A stretch of 5,772 nt of DNA from positions 1-5,772 of the forward strand of contig JASLXW010000272.1 in assembly GCA_030740135.1 (NCBI GenBank), in the 5' to 3' direction. Source of the DNA: Nitrospinota bacterium. Lineage in GTDB: Bacteria; UBA8248; JACPRG01. Made by a program: the position numbers and the translations under genes. This document shows, in pieces, positions 1-5,688 of the stretch. Each line of letters opens with the position of its first letter. The stretch's first letter is position 1. The notes under the pieces were generated by a model. The model ran no database searches and was not told the DNA's origin. It saw only the letters and a list, made by a program, of their open reading frames with translations.

Positions 1-68
1 GTCAGCCGAAATCGTCCGGCTCATCCCGCATTCATCTTCTTCGCCGGTCGGTCATGACAACCGCCCTT

Positions 69-188
69 CTACTCATCCCGATACATGCAAAGAGTCCAGG
101 GGCTGTCCTCATCAATTTCGAGATACGAAGCGGAGATGATCGCCATGGGGATCTCGATGCGCCCGCGCGGGATCTTCGACTTCTTCAA
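69..188 (-). CDS. Possible 39-residue small protein after DUF1989
   Basis: A TTG at 186-188 overlaps the DUF1989 TGA in a TTGA arrangement and opens a frame of 39 residues beginning (L/M)-K-K-S-K-I-P-R-G-R-I-E-I-P and ending C-M-Y-R-D-E at TAG 69-71. Its composition is protein-like rather than low-complexity, and the coupling to the upstream stop is typical of operons. I do not recognise the family. No ribosome binding site is evident, and the start codon is weak. It could instead be chance. Nothing firm is seen in 1-68, apart from an ATG at 22-24 that leaves only 8 codons before the window edge. Confidence 0.3.
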   Translation of the reverse strand: MKKSKIPRGRIEIPMAIISASYLEIDEDSPWTLCMYRDE

Positions 189-787
189 ACGCCGTCAGCG
201 ACCCGGATCTCCAGGTCCGTGACCTTGAATCCCGAAATGGGGTTCAGGTCCATCGGGCAGGAGGAGACGCCTCCCACCAGGTCCATCCCGGCCCGGAAGA
301 CGATCCGGTCGCCGGGCCTGGCGAGGGACTCCCGGAACTCCAGCCCCCCATCGTCGCCGTAGCCCATGTTCTGGAAGAGGTTGATGGGTTGGGGAAGCTG
401 CTGGCGCTCGAGGTCCCAGGGGCGAAGGGCCTCGATGAAGTTGTCCGAGCAGTTCGGGTGGCCCGAGACGTTGTAATAGATCTCATACCTGCGGGGATCG
501 CAGGCCGCGATGAGGAGGTCGTGACGCCCGCAGTCGTCCCGGACGACTTCGAGCATCGGGTTCCTGAGGTCCGAGAGGATCTCATCCCCGACACCGGGAA
601 AAAGCTTGCCGATGTGAACGATGGTGGCGTTCGTGCCGAGCCTTTCGTTCAGGTTTTCCGGGTTGAATACCATAAAGTCCCCGACCTGCCGGCCCTCCAG
701 GTTGACGACTGTCACGTACTGGCCGGCCTTCGCCTCGAAGGCCCTCGCCTCCCCGGCCGGGACGCGGATCACCTTCTCATTTCCCAT
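185..787 (-). CDS. DUF1989 / urea carboxylase-associated family protein
   Basis: This 200-residue protein belongs to the DUF1989 family, the family of the urea carboxylase-associated proteins. Two of these act together as a carboxyguanidine deiminase (CgdAB) in guanidine-using bacteria. Visible family features are G-R-Q-V-G-D-F-M-V-F-N (32-42), C-G-R-H-D (86-90), A-A-C-D-P-R-R-Y (95-101), H-P-N-C-S-D-N-F (110-117) and S-S-C-P-M-D (175-180). The conserved Cys, His and Asp residues could bind a metal. It has a normal family length and looks intact. There is no urea or guanidine carboxylase, allophanate hydrolase or second DUF1989 partner here, so guanidine or urea metabolism should not be assumed. 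Its neighbours are two CMD-family proteins, which suggests an unrecognised small-molecule pathway. It ends in TGA at 185, overlapping a possible small ORF. Confidence 0.85.
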   Translation of the reverse strand: MGNEKVIRVPAGEARAFEAKAGQYVTVVNLEGRQVGDFMVFNPENLNERLGTNATIVHIGKLFPGVGDEILSDLRNPMLEVVRDDCGRHDLLIAACDPRRYEIYYNVSGHPNCSDNFIEALRPWDLERQQLPQPINLFQNMGYGDDGGLEFRESLARPGDRIVFRAGMDLVGGVSSCPMDLNPISGFKVTDLEIRVADGV

Positions 788-1498
788 GTTGAATTCTCCT
801 TGATCGCCGATTGGGCTGGATTTCCCATAAAAATTTTGTCGAGACCGCGACATCGGCTCAACAGCGGGCCGGCGCCGGCCCGCTTTTTCTTGCCGCCCGG
901 CCTCCGGGCTGTAAATCTTCTCGGACTGCTCCTGGGTGACGGGGTTGCCGTCACGGTCGCGCGCGGGGAAGGCCCGGAGGGTGCGCATGAACACCTGCAT
1001 CCCATAATGCAGCGCGATAAAGGCGCCCAGCTCCATGACCTGGGCCTCGCTGTAGTGCGCCTTCATCCCGCCGTAGAACGCGGCGTCCACCGACTTCGGG
1101 TCCCGGTACATCCGGTCCGCGTAGCGCAGGGCCCACTTCTCGGCCTCGGTGAAACGCGGGTCGCTCTCAAAGTCGCCCGAGCCCGCTTCGACCCGCTCTT
1201 CGGTCATGCCCTCGCGCTTCGCCTTGCGGGAGCGCAGGTTGGCGAAGTAGGCGTCCCCCGCCGTGCGGGCGAGCCGGACGCGGATGATCTCCTTGATCTT
1301 ATGGTCCACGCCGCCTTGCGCGTGGGACATCACCATGGCCTCGATCAGCGCCTTCGCGCACCCGGGGACGTGACCCAGAATGCCCAGGAAGAGGTCATCC
1401 GGCGCCTGGAGGTCCTCACAGACTTCCCGGAGCTTCTCCAGGTCGGGGTCTTGAATTTTCTCGGGAGGGACGGGGTCGATCCGCGGCACGTTGAACAC
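185..1498 (-). CDS. Cysteine-less CMD-family paralogue, open in frame into DUF1989
   Basis: Residues 1 to about 197 are a second carboxymuconolactone decarboxylase-like domain, clearly paralogous to the selenoprotein upstream: shared H-K-I-K-E-I-I-R-V-R-L-A-R, then N-L-R-S-x-x-A-K-R, A-L-R-Y, D-A-A-F-Y and the final G-N-x-V-x-Q-E sections. The redox site is D82-A-Y-F85, so both the Cys and the Sec position are lost and CxxC chemistry is impossible. The start is GTG at 1498, 35 nt after the upstream stop, with only a weak AGGGG nearby. An in-frame TGA at 1526 bars a longer start. The paralogue ends soon after the Q-E section, so this gene should end near residue 200-215. Instead the frame passes through a GC hairpin and low-complexity linker into DUF1989 (Met238) for 437 residues. 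Re-reading or adding one A in the A5 run (884-888) would stop at TGA 858-860. I think two separate genes are more likely than a true fusion. Confidence 0.75.
   Translation of the reverse strand: MFNVPRIDPVPPEKIQDPDLEKLREVCEDLQAPDDLFLGILGHVPGCAKALIEAMVMSHAQGGVDHKIKEIIRVRLARTAGDAYFANLRSRKAKREGMTEERVEAGSGDFESDPRFTEAEKWALRYADRMYRDPKSVDAAFYGGMKAHYSEAQVMELGAFIALHYGMQVFMRTLRAFPARDRDGNPVTQEQSEKIYSPEAGRQEKAGRRRPAVEPMSRSRQNFYGKSSPIGDQGEFNMGNEKVIRVPAGEARAFEAKAGQYVTVVNLEGRQVGDFMVFNPENLNERLGTNATIVHIGKLFPGVGDEILSDLRNPMLEVVRDDCGRHDLLIAACDPRRYEIYYNVSGHPNCSDNFIEALRPWDLERQQLPQPINLFQNMGYGDDGGLEFRESLARPGDRIVFRAGMDLVGGVSSCPMDLNPISGFKVTDLEIRVADGV
796..801 (-). promoter_or_regulatory. Strong Shine-Dalgarno deciding the DUF1989 start
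   Basis: AAGGAG on the minus strand is 8 nt before the ATG at 787. It is the best ribosome binding site in the window and shows that DUF1989 begins translation on its own, even though the upstream frame is open across it. Confidence 0.8.
864..888 (+). terminator. Perfect 20-nt GC palindrome followed by T5 on the plus strand
   Basis: Positions 864-883 are a perfect self-complementary 20-mer, extended by one A-T pair, with TTTTT at 884-888 on the plus strand. In form it is an intrinsic terminator pointing right, but no plus-strand gene precedes it. On the coding (minus) strand it follows A5 and is followed by TGTTGAG, so termination there would be poor. It sits between the CMD paralogue and DUF1989, where a gene boundary is expected. 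It may modulate or process the mRNA. Confidence 0.45.
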
Positions 1499-1533
1499 CC
1501 CCTGTTCCGGAATCGAGGCGATAGATCAAGATA

Positions 1534-2184
1534 TCAAGAAGCGGACGCCCGCGCGGCCGGCTCGGCCTCGACCGGGCTTTTCAAATGAGAAACCGGCCGG
1601 CAGCCGTAAACGCGGGCCGACTCCTCCTGGCTGACCAGGTTTCCTTCCTTGTCGAACATGGGATAGAAGTCGAGGGTCCCGAAAAAGGTGTGATAGCCCA
1701 CGTTGAAGCCGATGAAGACGCCGAGCTCGACGATCTCCTCGACCGAGTAGTGCTTTTTCAGCTCCTCGTAGAAGGCGGCGTCGATCTTCTCGGGCGCGAC
1801 GCCCATCCACTCACTGTAGCGAAGCGCGATCTTCTCGGCCCCGGTGAACCGACCGCTCTCCATGTAGTTCTCGATGCCCTCGTCGATGTCCTCCTCCGTG
1901 AGGCCTTGCCGCTTCGCCGAAGCGGACCGGACGTTGCCTCAGTAGTTGCAGTCGGCCATCCGCGAGAGCTGCACCCGGATGATCTCCTTCAGCTTGTGGT
2001 CGATCTTCCCCGTGTTGAAGAGCGTCCCCCAGGCGATGTACATGGCCTTACAGAGATCGATGTTGTGCCCCATCATGGTGTGAAAGGCCGGGTCGGGGGC
2101 CCGGTGCTTGAGGGACTTTTTGATGAAAGGACCGATCTTGGTCTTTTTCAGCGCTTCCAGATCCAGCATGCCGACGTTGGGCAT
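1534..2184 (-). CDS. CMD/AhpD-like selenoprotein with CxxU redox motif (in-frame TGA read as Sec)
   Basis: This carboxymuconolactone decarboxylase-family protein has 216 residues when the TGA at 1939-1941 is read as selenocysteine (residue 82). The family includes AhpD, whose CxxC pair does thiol-based peroxide reduction. Here the motif is Cys79-Asn-Tyr-Sec82, following the conserved helix H-K-L-K-E-I-I-R-V-Q-L-S-R-M-A-D. After the TGA the frame goes on with G-N-V-R-S-A-S-A-K-R-Q-G-L-T-E-E and stays open to a TGA at 1534. This part aligns without gaps near the junction to the paralogue's A-N-L-R-S-R-K-A-K-R-E-G-M-T-E-E. The ATG at 2184 has AAGGAA (2195-2200) ten bases upstream. Stopping at the first TGA would give 81 residues without the catalytic domain, and a restart at Met108 would lack the motif. 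AhpD-like/CMD selenoproteins are known from metagenomes. The substrate is unknown. The alternative is a Cys (TGC/TGT) to TGA nonsense mutation or base error, which the hairpin argues against. Confidence 0.82.
1900..1941 (-). promoter_or_regulatory. Bacterial SECIS-like stem-loop directly after the Sec TGA
   Basis: On the minus strand, seven perfect base pairs (CCGCTTC with GAAGCGG, 1909-1925) enclose a GGC loop (1916-1918). The loop starts 20 nt after the TGA. An outer stem pairs GAGGC (1936-1940, overlapping the TGA) with GCCTC (1900-1904) across an internal loop. Known bacterial SECIS elements sit just after the UGA inside the coding region, with the apical loop roughly 16-37 nt away and a G among its first loop bases. 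This one fits. In bacteria it would bind SelB with Sec-tRNA(Sec). Folding was judged by eye. Confidence 0.7.
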
Positions 2185-2194
2185 CGCGTCTGAC

Positions 2195-2200
2195 TTCCTT
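2195..2200 (-). promoter_or_regulatory. Ribosome binding site of the CMD selenoprotein
   Basis: AAGGAA on the minus strand lies 10 nt before the ATG at 2184. It supports that start for the selenoprotein and translation from the leader beginning near 2281. Confidence 0.6.
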
Positions 2201-2220
2201 TCGTTCGCCCCCCCCCGCTC

Positions 2221-2234
2221 CCCTCGGGCGAGGG
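2221..2234. other. Small GC hairpin in the leader of the CMD operon
   Basis: CCCTC and GAGGG pair around a 4-nt loop, next to a run of C (G in the transcript). It lies between the promoter candidate and the ribosome binding site of the first CMD gene. It has no T-tract, so it is not an intrinsic terminator. It may affect leader folding or mean nothing. Confidence 0.25.
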
Positions 2235-2287
2235 ACGGCGTGAGTCATCGGACCGACAATCCCCGCATGGCCCCCTCCGCAGGCGCG

Positions 2288-2296
2288 AATATAGCA
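2288..2296 (-). promoter_or_regulatory. Extended -10 promoter candidate for the selenoprotein operon
   Basis: On the minus strand TGC is followed directly by TATATT (the -10 is 2288-2293), which matches the extended -10 pattern TGn-TATAAT. The predicted start of transcription is near 2281, giving a leader of about 97 nt. The nearest TTGAAG (2320-2325) is about 26 bp upstream, too far to be a normal -35. The site is an AT-rich island in otherwise GC-rich sequence, in the 188-bp spacer (2185-2372) between the EpsI stop and the CMD start. I see no gene in that spacer. Confidence 0.4.
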
Positions 2297-2372
2297 CAAC
2301 TTCGTACGCGGAGCCTTTCCTTCAAATCATCGATGGGGCCATTCCGACCGCGAGCCGTTCATCCCCGGAGGG

Positions 2373-2861
2373 TCACGACCTGACGGCCCGAAGGTCCTGT
2401 CTGAAATCTTGAATGAAGCGGTGTATGCGTTTTCTCGCCGTCTCCAGCCCGCCCGCTTCAACGGGGGTGGAGATACGGACCAGCGCGGAGTTGAACGCGC
2501 GCGACGTGAAGGCCGACTTCAGCCGCATCGACCAGACAAAATAGGGATTGAGCTTGACGCGGTCCTCCAGGACAAACCAGTAGGACACCAGCCGGCGATC
2601 GCCGAAGCGCTGGACGGTGAGCTCGTTGACCCTCCACGGCTTCCCGGCAGGGCCCAAAGGGACCGGCCGCGAACTCTCCCACAAGACGGTCCAACCGTTG
2701 GCCGGATAACAGACAGAGACGCTGTGGGGAATCAGGTTCGGGTTCGCGGTCCGAAGGTAATAGCCCACGAACAACCAGACCGGGACGGGTTTCCGGTTTT
2801 GATAACGCCGGAGGACAAATCGGTCGGCCCCGGCGGCCCGGTACAGGTCGAGCGCCAGCTC
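2373..2861 (-). pseudogene. EpsI domain (C-terminal part of the exosortase fusion, after the second TAG)
   Basis: The frame continues after the TAG at 2862-2864 with E-L-A-L-D-L-Y and ends at TGA 2373-2375. The EpsI signature is clear: W-L-F-V-G-Y-Y, then H-S-V-S-V-C-Y-P-A-N-G-W at fusion residues about 422-433, with Cys427. A transmembrane helix that would anchor the domain (W-I-T-S-T-M-A-V-A-A-V-W-V-F-L-G) lies before the TAG, at about residues 327-345, followed by a proline-rich stretch and N-G-W-L-G-E-D. EpsI proteins accompany exosortases, and their exact biochemical activity is not settled. No convincing independent ribosome binding site precedes any start inside this fragment, so it depends on read-through or is silent. 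No clear terminator follows the stop. Confidence 0.75.
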
Positions 2862-3326
2862 CTAGTCCTCGCCGAGCCAGCCGTTCCGGCTTTGGGGCGG
2901 AAACCGGACCTCGCTCTCCGAGGCGCTTCCCGCGCCGTCTCGTGGCGGCGGGGTCCCGTAAACGCCCAGGAAGACCCAGACCGCCGCGACGGCCATCGTC
3001 GACGTGATCCACCGGGGAAACGCCGGCCGCGGCGGGTCGGACCGGCCTCCCGCGGAAACCGCCTCCCCCATGAGATCCGCCTCCTCGAACCTCTCCGGCG
3101 GCACAGGGGGCGCCTTCAGGCCGCGGACCCAATCCATGATCCCGGAAACCCCCAAAAGGAGCACGCCCGCGAAGAGGAAGACCGCGATGCCGTAAACGTT
3201 CCCCAGGACGCTCATTCCCGCCTCCCGGCCGAAGACCTGGGCCGCCCACCCGCCCACGGTGACGCGCGCCACATTGGCCGCGAGGGCGACGGGAACCGCG
3301 AAGAGGACGAGCAGGAGCCGGGTCCG

Positions 3327-3989
3327 CTATGTCCTTTGGGTGAGCCGGGCCAACAGGACGGCCAGGGCCAGCAGGGCGATCAGATAAGTCAAGCCGCTGC
3401 ACTCGTTGACCACGGCCAGAACGGCGTTGGGCGTGTGGATCAGGTTCCCTTCCAGAAAAACGGACATCCCCGCCGCCCCCAGGATCTGCGAGGCCGCCGA
3501 GGCGACGCCCATCTGGAGGGGCAACGAGACCTGATCATAAAACATCCGGGGAACCGGGATCATGAAGATCAGGAACTCCAGCGGAAAACGCATGGGCCGA
3601 AGGGCGCCCCAGCCTCCCGCCAGCGCCAAGGCCCCCGCCGCCGAGAGAAGAAAAGAAAAAAGGACCGCGCCCAAAAACGGCCCCTTCACCCCGGTCCAGT
3701 AGAGAAGGATTCCGGCCAGCAGAAGCCCCGACCCGAGCCATGGATTTCCGCCGCCGGAGAGGTCCATTCGGTCCCTCGCCCCCCAGGCCAGCCAGCCCGA
3801 AACCACCGGGATGAGGAATCCATGGCTGTTCCGGGGGTAGTAAGACCCCCATTCCGAGAACACCCAGGGCAGGACGGGCGCATAGAAGACGAGGAGGCCG
3901 AACGCAAGGGCCGCGAACCAGCGCCACCCGGGCCGGGGGGGGGCCGTCGCGTCCGCGGCGGCGAAGCGTTCCGGTTGGAGGGTCGCCAT
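3327..3989 (-). CDS. Exosortase catalytic N-terminal part (220 residues, ends at TAG)
   Basis: This is the piece a conventional reading would translate: an integral-membrane exosortase. Hydrophobic segments lie at about residues 23-45, 55-70, 85-100, 103-127, 135-148 and 188-215. The family signature S-H-G-F-L-I-P is at residues 55-61, a conserved P-V-P region near 145-147, and the active-site N-E-C-S-G-L at 195-200 with Cys197. The start at 3989 (M-A-T-L-Q) overlaps the upstream TGA. The longer reading from 4100 is an artefact, because it translates the TPR C-terminus in the wrong frame. Ending at residue 220 leaves out the last helices with the conserved Arg, so the truncated product should not be active. 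Exosortase identity is secure, subtype is not. Confidence 0.85.
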   Translation of the reverse strand: MATLQPERFAAADATAPPRPGWRWFAALAFGLLVFYAPVLPWVFSEWGSYYPRNSHGFLIPVVSGWLAWGARDRMDLSGGGNPWLGSGLLLAGILLYWTGVKGPFLGAVLFSFLLSAAGALALAGGWGALRPMRFPLEFLIFMIPVPRMFYDQVSLPLQMGVASAASQILGAAGMSVFLEGNLIHTPNAVLAVVNECSGLTYLIALLALAVLLARLTQRT

Positions 3990-5688
3990 CAAGGCAGTTT
4001 GTCGCCGAGCGAGATGAGGGTCCAGCGGATGGTCTCGGCTTCCGGCCGCTCTTGCGCAAGGCCTTGTAGGCCTTCCGCAAGAGCGGCAACGCCTGCTCAC
4101 GTTCTTTCGCGCGTGCGTACGCCATGCCCAGGTGGTACATGACGGAGGGATTCTTCGGGGTCCTGCTCAGGGCCTCGTCATAGACCTTCATGGCCTCCTC
4201 CGGCTTTTTCCGGTGCTCGTAGAGCAATCCCAGCATCATGTAACCGGCCAGAAAACCCGGATTCCCTCGGATAGCCTTCCGGTAATGTTGAATCGCGGCA
4301 TCATAGCGCTTGCCTTCGCGGTAGAGGTTGGCGAGCTGGAAATAGGCCGAGAACGCCTTTTTCAAGTTCTCGCCGGCCTTTTTCCGCTGATTCGCCCTAC
4401 GCGCGATTCTTCCCATCTCAAGAAACACCCGGGGATTCCCGGGGTCTTCTTTCATGAGGGTTTGGTACAAATCGCGCGCCTGATTCTCACTCCCCACAGA
4501 CTGAAGAAGCGCCGCCAGGCGCAGCTTGACCGGTGTATTCTTGGGTTCCATCTCCATGATCGTCGCGAACTGTTGAATGGCTTCGCGCGGGCGGTTTTGC
4601 CGCATGTAGGCTTCCGCCAGTCTCACCCGAGCCGGGACGAACATGGGCTGGCTTTCCACGCTTTTCTCAAAAGACCGGGTGGCCAAGTCCAATCGCCCCA
4701 GTCTCATGTGCGCCATCCCGACGTGGAACCGCGCCCTGGGATAACGGGGCCGCACGGTCAGCACCCGCTGAAGGTCGACGAGCGCCTCCCGGATTTTTCC
4801 CTGATCCAGCCGGATTCGGGCCCGCAGAAAGTTCACATCGGGATTATTGGGATCGACCGCGCTCAGATCGCGGACGATCTTGGCGGCTTCCCCGCGCTTG
4901 CCTTGAACGTAGAGGATTCGGGCGATCCGCTCTTGGGAAGGGACGAAGCCCGGCCGGGCTTCGAGGCTCAAGCGGAAGGCCTTGAGGGCCTCATTGCGCT
5001 TGCCCTCCATCAAACGGAGCTCGCCCAGAGACCACAGGACCAGAAAGTTCTCAGGGTCCAGCTTTCTCGCCTTGTTGTACGCGGCGTCCGCTTTCTTGAA
5101 CGCTTTGGCGGACCGGTGGTAATTCCCCAGCCCCAGATGGACGACGGCCGAGTCCGGGTCCAGCGCCAGGGCCTTTCGATAGGCCTCCTCCGCCTGCTCC
5201 CGGAGGCGGCGGCGCGCGTAGATATTGCCCAGGACGACATAGCTGGCGGCCGTGTTGCTTCCAAGCTGAATCGCCCGGACGACCTCGCCCAGGGCCCGAT
5301 CCAGCTTGCCGCCAAGCAGAAATAGGTCCCGCAGGACAATGCGCACGCCCGGGTTGTTGGGCCTGAGTTTTTCAAGCATGAGCGCGTACCGCTCGGCCCT
5401 GTCTAAATGACCGAAGTTCAGCAGGGCCGCGACCAATTCGGTGAGCGCATCCGCATTCGCGGGGTCGATCCGGACGGATTCCTCGTAGGCCCCGACCGCG
5501 TCCCTGAAGTACCCAATCCACATCAGGCTGCGGGCCAGGAGAAGGTGAATTTCCGCGTTGTCCTTCTTGATCTTGACCGCCTGCCGAAGGTCGAGAGAAG
5601 CCTTATAAAATTTTTCCTGGCTCAGGGCTGTCCGCCCACGCGCTACAAGACGCTTGAACTTGCCCGACTCGGACTCCAGAGCGCCCAT
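3989..5688 (-). CDS. Multi-TPR scaffold protein of the exosortase operon, C-terminus frameshifted
   Basis: This is a tetratricopeptide-repeat protein, probably a scaffold for the exosortase/exopolysaccharide machinery encoded just downstream. After about 44 N-terminal residues (which hold one more repeat), units of 34 residues follow, starting near residues 45, 79, 113, 147, 181, 215, 249, 283, 317, 351, 385, 419, 447, 480 and 514, about 16 in total. Many show the A-x-x-x-Y/F-x-x-A-L-x-x-x-P pattern. The unit at 419-446 is about 6 residues short, as if a small in-frame deletion had removed its C-terminal turn. No signal peptide or membrane segment is seen, so it looks cytoplasmic, unlike the PrsT-type TPR lipoproteins of PEP-CTERM systems. 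The ATG at 5688 follows AGGA at close spacing, and no other start lies before the in-frame stop at 5764. Around 4045-4090 the frame changes. The literal frame then runs to 3535 through exosortase sequence and is junk. The natural ending, RPEAETIRWTLISLGDKLP then TGA (3989-3991), lies in another frame and overlaps the next ATG. The TPR call is very secure; the role is inferred from context. Confidence 0.88.
4045..4087. repeat. Near-perfect inverted repeat (20-bp arms, 3-nt loop) at the TPR frameshift
   Basis: Arms 4045-4064 and 4068-4087 are reverse complements at 19 of 20 positions (mismatch at 4057), separated by TGT. The repeat lies inside the coding sequence of the last TPR unit, exactly where the frame is lost. 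This is the signature expected of a template-switch (quasipalindrome) mutation or of a hairpin-related sequencing or assembly artefact. It is not a terminator: it lies within the gene and has no T-tract. Confidence 0.85.

Larger units (their letters stand above)
2373..3989 (-). pseudogene. Exosortase-EpsI fusion gene interrupted by two in-frame TAG codons
   Basis: Read through both TAG codons, this is one frame of 538 residues ending in TGA at 2373. It is an exosortase membrane protease/transpeptidase followed by an EpsI domain. Such fusions are known, and EpsI is described as an exosortase C-terminal or associated domain. The system sorts PEP-CTERM-type proteins and often goes with exopolysaccharide export. 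The catalytic Cys is in N-E-C-S-G at residue 197. TAG is residue 221. The catalytic Arg is in the N-V-A-R-V stretch at residue 242. At +21 from that Arg, where exosortases carry His, there is Gly 263. A second TAG is residue 376, just before the EpsI globular part. There is no frameshift: all three open pieces share a frame, and family-like sequence resumes directly after each TAG. The gene is coupled to the TPR gene by TGATG. It may be a decaying gene, a pair of base errors, or recoded TAG. No PEP-CTERM substrate is visible in the window. Confidence 0.8.

Noticed and set aside
1..24. ATG at 22-24 opening a minus-strand frame to the window edge
   Set aside because: Only eight codons are visible and no clear ribosome binding site precedes it, so it cannot be supported as a gene.
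884..888. Programmed -1 frameshift at the A5 run with a downstream hairpin
   Set aside because: The run is shorter than the classic A6G slippery site, the zero-frame phasing is not the canonical heptamer, and the stem starts without the usual spacer. It is kept only as a remark in the fusion finding.
389..1588. A 399-residue plus-strand open frame
   Set aside because: It is antisense to the CMD paralogue and DUF1989. Its Val/Leu/Arg-rich translation shows no domain, while the opposite strand is well supported.
1939..1941. TGA as a generally reassigned sense codon
   Set aside because: TGA serves as the natural stop of the CMD selenoprotein, DUF1989, EpsI and the restored TPR frame, so a site-specific Sec reading is the better explanation.
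2458..3402. A 314-residue minus-strand frame overlapping the exosortase-EpsI gene
   Set aside because: It is an alternative frame with low-complexity Arg/Gly/Pro composition and no exosortase or EpsI motifs.
3535..3988. C-terminal 150 or so residues of the literal TPR reading
   Set aside because: This stretch is exosortase coding sequence read in the wrong frame (Gly/Arg/Pro-rich). It is a result of the frameshift near 4045-4090, not a real domain.
2409..4142. A 577-residue plus-strand open frame
   Set aside because: It lies antisense to the exosortase-EpsI gene. Its translation is Arg/Pro/Gly/Gln-rich with no recognisable domain, and the minus strand carries clear family motifs. It is a by-product of high GC.
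4132..5325. A 397-residue plus-strand open frame
   Set aside because: It is the antisense shadow of the TPR repeats and shows only the periodicity inherited from them.
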